A stretch of 64,000 bases of DNA, taken from assembly GCA_963759295.1 (NCBI GenBank), contig CAVWYT010000010.1:62001-126000 (forward strand), read 5' to 3'. Positions 47,072-56,535 of this stretch are shown piece after piece (position 1 is the stretch's first letter; each line of letters opens with the position of its first letter). The DNA comes from WHSW01 sp963759295. Its GTDB lineage: Bacteria > Actinomycetota > Thermoleophilia > Solirubrobacterales > 70-9. The position numbers and the translations under genes are program-made. The notes below the pieces were generated by a model. That model ran no database searches. It saw only the letters and a program-made list of their open reading frames with translations, and was not told the origin of the DNA.

Positions 47072-47509
47072 TCAGTCCGCGGCGTGATGGACGAGCCGCG
47101 AGAGCACGACCTGCGAGCGGGTGCGCTCGACCAGCCCGTTGCGCTGCAGGTCGATGATCAGCCGCTCGAGGTCGGCGTTGTCGGAGGTGCGCACCCGGGC
47201 GATCGCGTCGGCCTCGCCGGTGACGCTCCACGCGTCGACCACCTCCGGGTGCTCGCGCAGCGTCCGCGCCACCTCGGGCAGGGTCGTGCCGGGGCGGTAG
47301 AAGAGCTCGACCAGCGCCTCGGTGTTCCAGCCGAGCGCCTGGTGGTCGACGAGCGCCGTGAACCCCTGCAGCGCCCCCGAGGCTCGCAGCCGGTCGACCC
47401 GCCGCTTCACCGACGGCGGCGAGAGCTTCACCCGGCCGGCGATGTCGTCGTAGGTGCGCCTGCCGTCTTCCATCAGCAGCGAAAGAATTCGTCGGTCCGT
47501 GGCGTCCAT
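47072..47509 (-). CDS. Lrp/AsnC-family transcriptional regulator
   Basis: 145 residues. N-terminal helix-turn-helix MDATDRRILSLLMEDGRRTY...SPPSVKRRVDRLRASGAL, then a RAM ligand-binding domain (about 65-140) with VVDAWSVTGEADAIARVRT. Such regulators sense amino acids. It is divergent from the DUF6421 gene 75 bases away, a likely target. The ATG at 47509 gives a standard start; an ATG 13 codons upstream is also open. Confidence 0.92.
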   Translation of the reverse strand: MDATDRRILSLLMEDGRRTYDDIAGRVKLSPPSVKRRVDRLRASGALQGFTALVDHQALGWNTEALVELFYRPGTTLPEVARTLREHPEVVDAWSVTGEADAIARVRTSDNADLERLIIDLQRNGLVERTRSQVVLSRLVHHAAD

Positions 47510-47584
47510 CCGAAGGATTCTTGCGCACAGGGCCACCATCTGCGGCATTGACGTTCGCCGGGCGGCCCCCTACCGTTGGTTGTC

Positions 47585-49721
47585 ATGGCTGCGGCGCCGA
47601 CAATCGCCCCTGCGCCGCCGAAGGCGGCCCGCGTCCTCTTCGACGAGTCGCACTCCGAAGCGTGGACGATCCGACCCGAGGTGGCGGCGGAGATCCAGCC
47701 CGCCCATCCGGGCGACTCCTCGCTGGCCCGCGCCGCGGCCGCGCTCTCGGCCCGCGAGTTCGTGGTCGGCGCGCACACCGCGGGCCCGCTGACCGCCGAG
47801 GCGCTCGCCGGCGTCTCGGTGCTGGTCGTCGCCCATCCCTCGGAGCCGAAGTGGGAGGCGACCGTCGACGGCGGCTCGCCGCTGCTGGCGCCGGCGGAGA
47901 TCGAGGCGGTCGAGGCGTTCGTCCGCGCCGGCGGCGGCCTCGTCGTCCTCGGTGAGACCGAGGAGGAGAAGTACGGGGCGAACCTGAACGAGCTGCTCGC
48001 GCCGTACGGGATCGAGATCGAGAACGCGACCGTCCAGGACTACGAGCACCACCATCGCGGCGCCCCCTCGTGGGTCCTCGCCTCGCTCGACGCCGACGGC
48101 GACGCCGAGCGGGGCGCGCGACCCGCTCGCCGGGGTCGCCGCCGCCTGCTTTTACCGCGCCGGGGCACTCGCCGCCGGCAACGGCGCCCGGGTGCTCGCA
48201 CGCGCGCACCCGAGCGCCTCGGCGCCGGGCGCGCCGCTCGCCGCCGTCGCCCGCCACGGCGCCGGCCGGGTCGCGGTGCTCGCCGACTCCGACCTGTTCG
48301 GCGACGACTGCATCGACGAGCTCGACCACGAGCGCCTCTGGCTCAACCTCGTCTACTGGGTCGCCGAGCCGTCGTTCGCGTCCGCCGACGCGCCCGCCGA
48401 GTCGAGCGCCGCCACCGACCCCGCCTGGCAGCGCCTGCGCGCGGCGGTCGGCGAGCTGCGCCTCGCCCAGCAGCCCGACGGGTCGATCGACACCGAGGCG
48501 CGGGACGGCGAGACGCTGCGCGAGCTCGTCGTCGCGATCGCCGAATCCGCGCAGGCGCTGAAGCCGCGCTTCCCGCACCAGCACGGCTACATCGACGCGC
48601 TCGCCGCCGACCTGCTCGCCTGGGCCGACGACGGCTACGGCAAGCCCGGGTTCGACCGCTCGATGCAGGAGTTCCGGCCCGAGCGCGAGCGCCGCGACGG
48701 GATCGAGCACCTGTGCGTGTTCCCGATGTACAAGCAGAACGCGTCCCGCGACACCTGCTTCGAGGCGCTGATCGTCCGCGTCCCGTGGCCCGGCTGGCTC
48801 GCCGAGCTCGAGCGCGAGCGCTACGACAACGCCAAGTACCTGCCGGTCACCTTCGTCGACTACACCGACGGCTACGACTCCGAGTGCGCGGTGCTGTTCC
48901 CGGAGACGTTCTCGACCGCCGAGCGGCCGTCCGAGTACCACTTCGGCGCGATCTTCTGCGACCGCGAGGCCGAGCGCCTGCGCCGCGTCGCCGGCGCCGC
49001 GGCCGAGGTCCTGCACCTCAACCTGCCGCCCGACGCGGCCTGCCTGCTCGCCTCGCCCGCGCTCTCGGAGAGCGCCTACATGCTCTGGGACCTGGTCCAC
49101 GACCGGACCCACATGCGCGGCGACCTGCCCTTCGACCCGTTCATGATCCGGCAGCGCTCCCCGTACTGGATGTACGCGCTCGAGGAGCTGCGCTGCGACC
49201 TGACCGCGTTCGGGGAGGCGGTGAGGCTCGAGCGCGAGGGCTTCGCGTTCGCCCGCCACGTCCAGTACGCGATCCTCTTCGACCGCCTCTTCCGGTTCCC
49301 GGTCACCGGCTCGCGGGTGCGCAACTACGACGGCCTCGGCGGCCAGCTGCTGTTCGCGTTCCTGCACCGCGAGGGCTATCTGCACTGGACCGACAACCGG
49401 CTGACGATCGACTGGCCGCGGGTCGCCGACGGCGTCGAGCGCCTCCGTGAGCGCGTCCACGACCTCTACCACTCGGGCATCGACCGCTCGAAGCTCGGCC
49501 AGTGGATCGCCGCCCACGACCTGGTGGCCGAGTACGTGCCCCCGGCCGAGAGCTCGGTCTGGGCACGCGAGCGGCGCGAGCTGCCCGAGGTCGAGGAGCC
49601 GAAGCAGCTCGTCGACCTGGTCCGCGACGACGAGTTCCCGCTCAGCCTCTTCTACTCCCAGCTGAAGCCGAAGCTCGAGCCGGCGCTCACGGCGCCGTTC
49701 GCCGCGCCCACCATTCCCTGA
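47585..49721 (+). CDS. DUF6421 protein with amidotransferase-like N-terminal domain (frame broken once)
   Basis: About 712 residues once an extra base at 48113-48121 is removed. Residues 1-265 look like a class I amidotransferase/DUF4350-type alpha/beta domain (VLFDESHSEAW, VSVLVVAHPSEPKW, VEAFVRAGGGLVVLGE, later GAGRVAVLADSDLFGDDCI). Residues about 285-712 match DUF6421 closely: HLCVFPMYKQNASRDT, YMLWDLVHDRTHMRGDLPFD, PFMIRQRSPYWMYALEELRC, NYDGLGGQLLFAFLH. HDRTH and EELRCD are candidate metal/active residues. Function unknown. Divergent from the Lrp regulator. The reading of the whole as one protein is an inference. Confidence 0.82.
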
Positions 49722-50448
49722 ACTCGGCACAGCGCCCGTCGGCGTCGAGCCGCACCACACAGACGCCGTCGATCTCGACCTCGCCGTCGCCTTCGCCCGC
49801 GGCGATCAGGCAGCGCCATCGGGCAACGACCCCTTCCCGCGTCTCGCCGAGCACGTCGGAGGCGAAGCGGACGCCGCGCTGCGAGTCGGTGGCAAGCGCC
49901 CAGCGGTCGCGAATCGCCTCGCGCCCGCGGAGCTCGTCGAACGGCCCCCAGGCGTAGAGCGCGTCGTCGCTGAACAGCCCGGCGGCGGCGTCGGCATCGC
50001 GCGCCGCCCACGCGTCGCCATAGCGCGCGAGCCACGCCTCGACCGCGAGCACGGCCGGGGAGGAGCCGGAGGCCGCGGCTAGCTCGTCCTCGCCCACGGG
50101 CGGATCCCAGGCCTCGACGTCGGTCTGGCGGGCGATCTTCCCGTCGGCGATCTCGATCATCACGTGCTCGTAGATCCGCCGTCCGTCCGGCAGCAGGCAA
50201 TCGATGCTGAACGCGGCCGCGTCGTCGGTGACGATCGGGGTGCCCGCGGTCAGCTCCACCGCGCTCGCCGAGATCCCGCGCACGAACGGCTCGATCTCGC
50301 CCATGCCGCGCATCCGGTGCGGCGCCCGCGGCGGATCGAAATAGCGGTACTCCGTCCATTCGGCGTCCTCGGCGAAGAACGAAAGCCATCGATCCGCGTC
50401 CTTGGAGGTCGACGCCTCGATGTAGGCGGCGAAGTCGAACTCGGTCAT
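49687..50448 (-). CDS. SnoaL-like (NTF2-fold) protein, two domains
   Basis: 253 residues with two tandem NTF2/SnoaL-like domains: first (about 5-120) MTEFDFAAYIEASTSKDADRWLSFF..., second (about 140-250) EAWLARYGDAWAARDADAAAGLFS..., each ending in beta strands such as IYEHVMIEIADGKI. Such domains act as isomerases, dehydratases or binding modules; no catalytic residue can be named. The two halves look like an internal duplication. Its end overlaps the DUF6421 gene end by 35 bases, tail to tail. Confidence 0.8.
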   Translation of the reverse strand: MTEFDFAAYIEASTSKDADRWLSFFAEDAEWTEYRYFDPPRAPHRMRGMGEIEPFVRGISASAVELTAGTPIVTDDAAAFSIDCLLPDGRRIYEHVMIEIADGKIARQTDVEAWDPPVGEDELAAASGSSPAVLAVEAWLARYGDAWAARDADAAAGLFSDDALYAWGPFDELRGREAIRDRWALATDSQRGVRFASDVLGETREGVVARWRCLIAAGEGDGEVEIDGVCVVRLDADGRCAEFREWWARRTAP

Positions 50449-50588
50449 CGGCCGAACCCTCTCACCTCCGGGGCGCGGCTGCCTGTGAGCCACCCGAAAA
50501 CGAGGCGCTCCGAGGGACGGGGAACCGCGTACATGGCTGGCGCGAAGCTGGGACGGCGAGCCTGCCCGACGGCCCCACGCGCCAGACG

Positions 50589-51131
50589 CTAGGGCAGGCG
50601 CTCGGTCGAACCGAAGCGGTAGCCGCAGAAGCGGCAGACAGGTTCCTCGATGCGCACGTGCCTGGTGCAGTTGGGACATCGCCTGAAAGCCCCCGGTACG
50701 GCAAACCACTGCGCGGCGACGCTCGCCAACCACATCGCTACCAGCCCGATCAGGGCAAGGTACGGGGCGAACTTCGTGCTCGTTTCTGACAACCCCGTCT
50801 CCGCAGCTGCCACCGCGACGGCCCCCTCCGGGTTCGGAAGGTCGGGTGGTGATGTGATCGCGAGGAGTGTGAGAACCAGCCCCAAGGTTGCCGCCACCAG
50901 TCCTATCGCCGGAAGCCACTGGGACTCAGTTACGAAGGTCCATACGAGCGCTCCGGCACCGATCGCCACGATCACGACCAACGCGACATCCAGCACTGAG
51001 AACGCTTCCCAGCCGGTGAACTCGGCCCCGGACGAAGTTGGGGTCGTCTTTTCGTACCAGACCAGGAAAAGCGAAACGAGCAAAGTCGCCGCCCCCGCCA
51101 GACCGAGCACCCGCGTCGCCACCGCGACCAT
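50589..51131 (-). CDS. Membrane protein with C-terminal zinc ribbon
   Basis: 180 residues: four hydrophobic segments (about 5-25, 45-65, 73-93, 123-145) and a C-terminal zinc ribbon CPNC...CRFCGYRF (residues 152-172). The external loop between spans one and two is polar (EKTTPTSSGAEFTGWEAF). Family not recognised. Composition is lower in GC than its neighbours, suggesting acquisition from elsewhere. ATG 51131. The upstream 354-base gap contains no other gene. Confidence 0.75.
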   Translation of the reverse strand: MVAVATRVLGLAGAATLLVSLFLVWYEKTTPTSSGAEFTGWEAFSVLDVALVVIVAIGAGALVWTFVTESQWLPAIGLVAATLGLVLTLLAITSPPDLPNPEGAVAVAAAETGLSETSTKFAPYLALIGLVAMWLASVAAQWFAVPGAFRRCPNCTRHVRIEEPVCRFCGYRFGSTERLP

Positions 51132-51485
51132 CGCTGCCGCACTCTATCCCGGCTTGATCGCCTCGCCGCCGACCAACCAAGGATGGCGCGGTCGAGCCGA
51201 AACGGACGCGGGCGAAACGCGCTTTAGACGAGCCACAGTCGAAACGCCCCGCGCGGGGCGGGGCGTCTCGGGTACAGGGAGGAGAGATATGTGGTTGTGG
51301 CGCTTGACCGAGGCGCGTCCCGAGCCCCGGCGGGGCGCCGAGGTAAAGGAAGCGCGCCATCTCAGCCGGCGCAGGAGCCAATCTAGGCCCGGTCGGCGCG
51401 TCGGGGCCCCGGTCGGGGCCGATTGCTACCCCCGGACCGGTTTGGGGGGTCCAAACCGCCCGTTGGCGCCTGCTTCGGCTCTCGC
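51132..51485. other. Intergenic region with two GC-rich hairpins
   Basis: No convincing gene. Two stem-loops: ACGCCCCGC paired with GCGGGGCGT (51244-51266, 5-base loop), and GGTTTGG/CCAAACC (51439-51457, 5-base loop). The second is just downstream of the LysR gene on the minus strand and could be its terminator; neither has a T-tract. Confidence 0.45.
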
Positions 51486-52406
51486 TCAGCCCGATCCGTT
51501 CGGCTCACCGTCGACTCGCCGCCGCAGGAAGGCGACGAACTCGCGCTGCTCGCGCGGCAGCGACGCCAGCGAGCGCCCGACGACCACGAACCGGCGCTCG
51601 AAGCGAAGCCCCTGCACCCGACGCGCGTAGAGTCGATCGCGGCCCTCGTCGAGCGACAGCGCCGAGAGCAGTACCGGCGCCGAGCGCTCGATCGCCTCGC
51701 GCTTCGCAACCGCCGTGCTGCCGACCTCGACCAGCGGCGGCGCGAGCCGCAGGCCGTGCTCGGCCAGGATCGCCTCGACGCAGCGCCGGTCGTGCGCCTG
51801 GGGATCGCGCATCACCAGCGAGGTCGCGAGCAGCGAACGCTGCGGGATCTCCGTGCGCCGGTACCAGGCGTGGTCCTTGGGGACCGCGACGACCAGCTCG
51901 TCGGTGAGCAGGTCGAGCTCATCGAGCCCGTCCGGCGCGTCGTCGCCCGGCCCGGTTGCGGTGATCCCGGTGTCGGCCCTGCCCTCGACGACCATCCGGC
52001 GCACGGCGCCCGAGTTCGCGATCGTCAGCTCGACCGGTAGGTGGTGCTCGCCGCCGGCCTGATAGGCGACCAGCTCGGAGGGCAGATAGAACTCGGCGAT
52101 CGTGTGGCTGACGGCGAGCCGGATCGGCTCGGTCTCGGCCTGACCCTCGGTCAGCATCTGCTCGAGCCGCTCGGCCTGGTCGAGCAGCCGCCGCGCCTCC
52201 GGGTAGAGGCGGCGGCCGGCGGCAGTGAGGGTGACGCCGCTCGGCGACCGCGCCAACAGCTCGCTGCCGGCGACCGCCTCCAGCGCGCGCAGCCGCTTCG
52301 AGAGCGCCGGCTGCGTGATCCCGAGCGCCACCGCGGCGCGACCGAGCGTGCCGAGGTCGGCGGCGCTGCAGAACGCGCGCAGCTCGGCGATCTCCGGCGT
52401 TCTCAC
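51486..52406 (-). CDS. LysR-family transcriptional regulator
   Basis: 306 residues. N-terminal winged helix with LRAFCSAADLGTLGRAAVAL, GITQPALSKRLRALEAVAG and ELLARSPSGVTLTAAGRRLYP, then a periplasmic-binding-protein-like effector domain (90-300) ending EQREFVAFLRRR. Start GTG 52406 chosen for the family's usual short lead; a longer TTG start at 52484 is open. It diverges from the membrane-protein gene at 52572. Effector unknown. Confidence 0.9.
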   Translation of the reverse strand: MRTPEIAELRAFCSAADLGTLGRAAVALGITQPALSKRLRALEAVAGSELLARSPSGVTLTAAGRRLYPEARRLLDQAERLEQMLTEGQAETEPIRLAVSHTIAEFYLPSELVAYQAGGEHHLPVELTIANSGAVRRMVVEGRADTGITATGPGDDAPDGLDELDLLTDELVVAVPKDHAWYRRTEIPQRSLLATSLVMRDPQAHDRRCVEAILAEHGLRLAPPLVEVGSTAVAKREAIERSAPVLLSALSLDEGRDRLYARRVQGLRFERRFVVVGRSLASLPREQREFVAFLRRRVDGEPNGSG

Positions 52407-52571
52407 CGGGCGACGCGCGCTCGGCGCGTCCGCTCTCTGGGTGGCTCGGCGCGGCAAGGTCGATTCTCCCTCGCCCTCATGCAAGCAGAGGCGCCGCAGG
52501 GTTGACGCGGACCGCGCGGGTCCGGCAGCCGATATAGGAATCGCTTACCCGCGTCGCCTACCCTCCTGGCG

Positions 52572-53102
52572 ATGCAGGCCTCCCGGCTTCGGATCGACCT
52601 GTTCGCGTTCGCGCTCGGCGCGCTCGCGCTGCTCAGCTTCGCCTTCTTCGGCGATCGAAACCAGGCCGCGCTGGTGATGTGCGCGCTGTGCTTCGCCGGC
52701 TTGATCGGCGCCCGCCTGGTCGGCTTCTCGAACCGCGCCCTGGTCCCTGCGGCGCTCGGGTTGGTGGCCATCCTGTGGATCGTCTGGGTCGACCCGCCGG
52801 CGAGCACGCAGAAGACGAGCGCGCTCGCCCACGGCGCCGGCGGCGCGCTGGTCGGCTGGGCGCTGGCCGAGTACCTGCGCGCGCGGATCGCGTGGCCGTG
52901 GTGGGGCCTGGTCGCGATCGCGGCGGTGTTCGGGCTCACGATCCTCTGGGAGATCGGCGAGTACGTCGGCGATCGCGTCCTCGACACCGGGCTGGCCCCG
53001 AGCAAGCGCGACTCGGCGCTCGACATCTTCTTCGGCAGCCTCGGCGGCACCGGCGCGGTCACCCTGGCGTGGCTGTTGATGCCCGGTCACCGGGCCGGAT
53101 AG
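52572..53102 (+). CDS. Small integral membrane protein
   Basis: 176 residues with about five membrane spans (starts near 10, 32, 56, 82, 112, 155). Between the last spans is TILWEIGEYVGDRVLD...SALDIFFGSLGGTGAV, a pattern of acidic residues within helices similar to DUF2238/VanZ-like proteins, though the identity is not sure. ATG 52572. Followed after 10 bases by an SDR and then a threonine-aldolase-like gene on the same strand. Confidence 0.75.
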   Translation: MQASRLRIDLFAFALGALALLSFAFFGDRNQAALVMCALCFAGLIGARLVGFSNRALVPAALGLVAILWIVWVDPPASTQKTSALAHGAGGALVGWALAEYLRARIAWPWWGLVAIAAVFGLTILWEIGEYVGDRVLDTGLAPSKRDSALDIFFGSLGGTGAVTLAWLLMPGHRAG

Positions 53103-53112
53103 CCTGCAGCGC

Positions 53113-53829
53113 ATGAGCAGTCTCGAAGGCCGCGTGATCGCGATCGCCGGCGCCGCGGGCGGCCTCGGGCCGGTGGTCGCCAGGCGGCTCGCCGACGAGG
53201 GCGCCACGCTGGCGCTCACCGACGTCCACACCGACCGGCTCGACGCGCTGGTCGAGGAGCTCGGCGTTGCCGAGGATCGTCTCGACGCGCGCCCCTCCGA
53301 CCTGCTCGGCGGCGACGGCGCGCGCCAGTGGGCGGGCGCGCTCGCGGAGCGCTTCGGTCGCACCGACGCGCTGCTTCACCTGGTCGGCGGCTGGCGCGGC
53401 GGCCAGCCGCTCGCGACCGCGCCGCTGTCGGACTACGAGCTGTTGCACGACCTGCTCGTGCGCACCGTCCAGCACGCGAGCCGCGCCTTCTACGAGGCAC
53501 TGCGCGCGAGCCCGCACGGCCGCTTCGTGCTCGTCTCCTCCTCCCAGGCCCAGGCTCCGTCGGGTACCAACGCCGCCTACGCCGCCGCCAAGGCCGCCGC
53601 CGAGGCCTGGACGCTGGCGCTCGCCGACCAGTTCGCCTCCGACGATTCGGCCGCGACCGCGAACGTCCTCGTCGTCAACGCGATCCTCACCCCGCGGATG
53701 CGCGAGGAGAGCCCGGAGAAGGCGTTCAAGACCTTCACCTCGGCGGAGGACCTCGCCGCCGCGCTCGCCTTCGTCTGCTCCGACGCCGCCGGGAAGATGA
53801 ACGGCAAGCGGCTGTCGCTGCACCCGTGA
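53113..53829 (+). CDS. SDR family oxidoreductase
   Basis: 238 residues. Rossmann motif AGAAGGLGPVVARRL (residues 10-24), VGGWRGG in place of NAG, SSSQAQAPSGTNAAYAAAKAAA with catalytic Ser, Tyr (YAAAK) and Lys. The short C-terminus ends KMNGKRLSLHP, typical of SDRs found in Lrp/DUF6421 neighbourhoods of actinobacteria. TGA overlaps the GTG of the aldolase-like gene by 4 bases, showing coupled translation. Likely acts on the same metabolite as the aldolase. Confidence 0.9.
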   Translation: MSSLEGRVIAIAGAAGGLGPVVARRLADEGATLALTDVHTDRLDALVEELGVAEDRLDARPSDLLGGDGARQWAGALAERFGRTDALLHLVGGWRGGQPLATAPLSDYELLHDLLVRTVQHASRAFYEALRASPHGRFVLVSSSQAQAPSGTNAAYAAAKAAAEAWTLALADQFASDDSAATANVLVVNAILTPRMREESPEKAFKTFTSAEDLAAALAFVCSDAAGKMNGKRLSLHP

Positions 53830-54905
53830 GCGCCGCCGGCCGTCCAACGGCGCCGGCGACCGACTTCGCCTCCGACAACCACGCCGGCGTCCACCCCGAG
53901 GTGCTCGAGGCGATCGCGGCCGCGAGCTCGGGCCACGCCCCCGCCTACGGCGCCGACGAGTGGACGGCGCGGGCCGAGGAGGTTTTCAGGCGCCACTTCG
54001 GCCCCGAGGCGCGCGCCTACTGCGTCTTCAACGGGACCGGCGCCAACGTCGCCGCGATCGACGCGCTCACCGGCCCGCAGGAGGCGGTGATCTGCACCGA
54101 GACCGCGCACATGCACGTCGACGAGTGCGGGGCGCCCGAGCGGCTCTCGGGCACCAAGCTGCTCACCGTCGCCACCGCGCAGGGCAAGCTCTCGCCCTCG
54201 GACGTGGCCCGCTGGGAGCCGCGGCGCGGCGACGAGCACCAGGCCCAGCCCCGGGTCGTCTCGATCACCCAGTCGACCGAGCTCGGCACCGTGTACACGG
54301 TCGCCGAGACGCGGGCGATCGCCGACGCCGCCCACGAGCTCGGCATGTACCTGCACGTCGACGGGGCGCGGCTCGCCAACGCCGCCGCCGCGCTCGGCGC
54401 CACGCTCGCCGAGCTGACCACCGAGGCCGGGGTGGACGCGATCTCCTTCGGCGGCACCAAGAACGGGCTCATGCTCGGCGAGGCGGTCGTCTTCTGCCGC
54501 CCGGAGCTGGCGCCGGCGTTCGCGGTCACCCGCAAGCAGCTCGGCCAGCTGGCCTCGAAGATGCGGTTCATCTCCGCCTCCTTCGAGGCCCTCTTGGGCG
54601 GCGACCTGTGGCTGCGAAACGCGACCCGGGCGAACGCGATGGCGGCGCGGCTCGCCGCGGCGGTGGGGCCGATCGACGGGGTCGAGATCTCCTACCCGGT
54701 CGAGGCCAACGCGGTCTTCGCCCGCCTCGAGCGTCCGGCGATCGACCGGCTGCTGGCCGGGCTCGACGGCGATCACCCCTTCTACATCTGGGACGAGGCG
54801 GCCGACCAGGTGCGCTGGATGTGCGCCTGGGACACGACCGAGGCCGACGTCGACGCGTTCGCGGCGGCGGTCTCCGCCGCCGTCGCGCCGGCGCCGGCGG
54901 GATAG
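53826..54905 (+). CDS. Threonine-aldolase/beta-eliminating-lyase-like PLP enzyme
   Basis: 359 residues, fold type I PLP enzyme of the low-specificity threonine aldolase family (cleaves L-threonine-like beta-hydroxy amino acids to glycine and an aldehyde). FASDNHAGVHPEVLEAIAAA at the start, CVFNGTGANVAAIDAL, HVDECGAPE, LGMYLHVDGARLANAAAAL and the PLP lysine in SFGGTKNGLMLGEAVVF (about residue 215). GTG start overlaps the SDR stop. Neighbours SDR and, farther, Lrp suggest an amino acid pathway. Confidence 0.92.
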   Translation: MSAAGRPTAPATDFASDNHAGVHPEVLEAIAAASSGHAPAYGADEWTARAEEVFRRHFGPEARAYCVFNGTGANVAAIDALTGPQEAVICTETAHMHVDECGAPERLSGTKLLTVATAQGKLSPSDVARWEPRRGDEHQAQPRVVSITQSTELGTVYTVAETRAIADAAHELGMYLHVDGARLANAAAALGATLAELTTEAGVDAISFGGTKNGLMLGEAVVFCRPELAPAFAVTRKQLGQLASKMRFISASFEALLGGDLWLRNATRANAMAARLAAAVGPIDGVEISYPVEANAVFARLERPAIDRLLAGLDGDHPFYIWDEAADQVRWMCAWDTTEADVDAFAAAVSAAVAPAPAG

Positions 54906-54914
54906 CCTCCGCGG

Positions 54915-55970
54915 ATGTCGGCGCTGGGCGAGCGCCTCGAGGCCGGGGCGGCATGGGTCGTGCCGCGGCTGCCGGCGCCGGCGGCGCGGGCGCTCGCCGG
55001 CAGGGCGATCCGGGTCGACGGCCAGGAGCTCGACGTCTACATCCAGGTGGCGCTTCGACTCGAGCGGCTCATGGGCGGGTTCAAGCCGCTGCCGGTGGCC
55101 GAGGCGCGGGCGCTTCGCCGCCACGAGGCGCGGGTCTTCGCCGGGCCCCGGATCGAGGTCGGCCGGGTGCAGGATCTCGAGCTCCCGGGCCCCGCCGGCG
55201 AGATCCGGGCCCGGCTCTACGTCCCGTCGTCGTACGAGCCGCCCGGGCCCCTGGTCGTCTACTTCCACGGCGGCGGCCACGTGATCGGCGACCTCGACAC
55301 CCACGATCAGCCCTGCCGCTTTCTCGCTCGCGAGATCCCCGCGCAGGTGCTCGCGATCGAGTACCGCTGCGGGCCCGAGGATCCGTTCCCGGCCGCGGTC
55401 GAGGACGCGCTGGCGGCGTTTCGCTGGGCCTTCGCCGAGGCCGAGGCGCTCGGCGCCGACCCACGGCGCCTCGCCGTCGTCGGCGACAGCGCCGGGGGCA
55501 ACCTCGCCACTGTGGTCGCTCGCCTCGCGGCCGCCGACGGCGGCCCGGGGCCCGCGTTTCAGGCGCTGATCTACCCGGTCACCGACTACTCGGCGAAGCG
55601 CCGCTCCTACGAGCTGTTCGCGGAGGGGTTCTTCCTCACCCGCGCCGAGATGGACTGGTATCGCGACCACTACTTCGCCTCGGCCGAAGACCGCGCCGAC
55701 CCGCGCGCCTCGCCGATCCTCGCCGACGATCTCTCCGGCCTCGCGCCCGCGCACGTGGTCACCGCGGGATTCGACCCGCTGCGCGACGAGGGCGAGGACT
55801 ACGCCGCTCGGCTCCGCGACGCGGGCGTCGCGGTCACCCTGCGCCGCGAGAGCGACCTCGTCCACGGGTTCATCAACGCCGTCGGCCTCGGCGGCCGCCC
55901 GGAGGAGGCCGGCCGGGCGATCGCGGCGGAGATCGCGGCAGGCATCGCGCGCCGGAACGCGGACCGTTAG
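54915..55970 (+). CDS. HSL-family alpha/beta hydrolase (esterase)
   Basis: 351 residues. Hormone-sensitive-lipase family features: oxyanion HGGGHVIGD (about residue 118), nucleophile GDSAGGN (Ser about 193), acid in GFDPLRDEGEDYA and His in LVHGFINAVG. An additional N-terminal segment of about 90 residues precedes the core. ATG 54915, 9 bases after the aldolase-like gene, so part of the same operon (SDR-aldolase-esterase). Substrate is probably an acyl ester; not further predictable. Confidence 0.92.
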   Translation: MSALGERLEAGAAWVVPRLPAPAARALAGRAIRVDGQELDVYIQVALRLERLMGGFKPLPVAEARALRRHEARVFAGPRIEVGRVQDLELPGPAGEIRARLYVPSSYEPPGPLVVYFHGGGHVIGDLDTHDQPCRFLAREIPAQVLAIEYRCGPEDPFPAAVEDALAAFRWAFAEAEALGADPRRLAVVGDSAGGNLATVVARLAAADGGPGPAFQALIYPVTDYSAKRRSYELFAEGFFLTRAEMDWYRDHYFASAEDRADPRASPILADDLSGLAPAHVVTAGFDPLRDEGEDYAARLRDAGVAVTLRRESDLVHGFINAVGLGGRPEEAGRAIAAEIAAGIARRNADR

Positions 55971-55986
55971 CTACGCTGGTCCCCGC

Positions 55987-56059
55987 GCCCGGATAGCTCA
56001 GTTGGTAGAGCACCTCCATGGTAAGGAGGGGGTCACGAGTTCGAGTCTCGTTCCGGGCT
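55987..56059 (+). tRNA. tRNA-Thr (anticodon GGT)
   Basis: 73 nt, full cloverleaf: acceptor GCCCGGA/TCCGGGC, D-arm GCTCAGTTGGTAGAGC, anticodon stem CCTCC/GGAGG with loop ATGGTAA (anticodon GGT, reads ACC/ACU), T-arm ACGAG TTCGAGT CTCGT. No encoded CCA. Directly followed by a gene-poor stretch with an IS21-like remnant, so it may have been an insertion site. Confidence 0.95.
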
Positions 56060-56535
56060 TGATTCGAGGCGGCGAGGACCAAGAGTTCTGTTGCGCAGGG
56101 GGACTCGTGAGAGGGAATTTTCCCCGAGCATCGACTCGGTGCACGGGCCAGCGGTCCCGGGGCCCGAGGCCCCCAGATGATGCGGCCACCGTCGAGCCGC
56201 GGGATTTGAGGTCATCCAGTTGGCGAACGCGGGGTTCGAAGGCCGCGTGCGGAACCTCGAGCGCGTCATCAGGTTCGTCTTGATGTTGCCGCGCTGAGGG
56301 AGTCCACCGAGCCTCTCCCGTCGAGTGAGACGAACGAGTAGCCCGGCGGAGGCCGATAGGCGACGGTTTCACGCCCCCCGCGCCCGGCAGTTGTTGTCCC
56401 CGCGCGAGGCTCACCATGACCGCCGGGTGGGATCGACTTGCCGAGTGGCGACCGTAATGACGCCGGCGGCTCTGTTCGGCGATGAGCCATCTCGGCAGCG
56501 GGATCCCGTCCCCGCTTAATGAGCGCCGCGTCAGG
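56060..56535. other. Gene-poor stretch after tRNA-Thr
   Basis: 476 bases where no open frame has natural coding character on either strand. It is slightly lower in GC than average and precedes the IstB remnant, so it may be decayed mobile DNA, but I recognise no IstA motif. Confidence 0.4.

Noticed and set aside
51244..51266. Rho-independent terminator
   Set aside because: Strong hairpin but no T-tract, and it is between genes in a gap without a clear transcript end; listed only as an intergenic hairpin.
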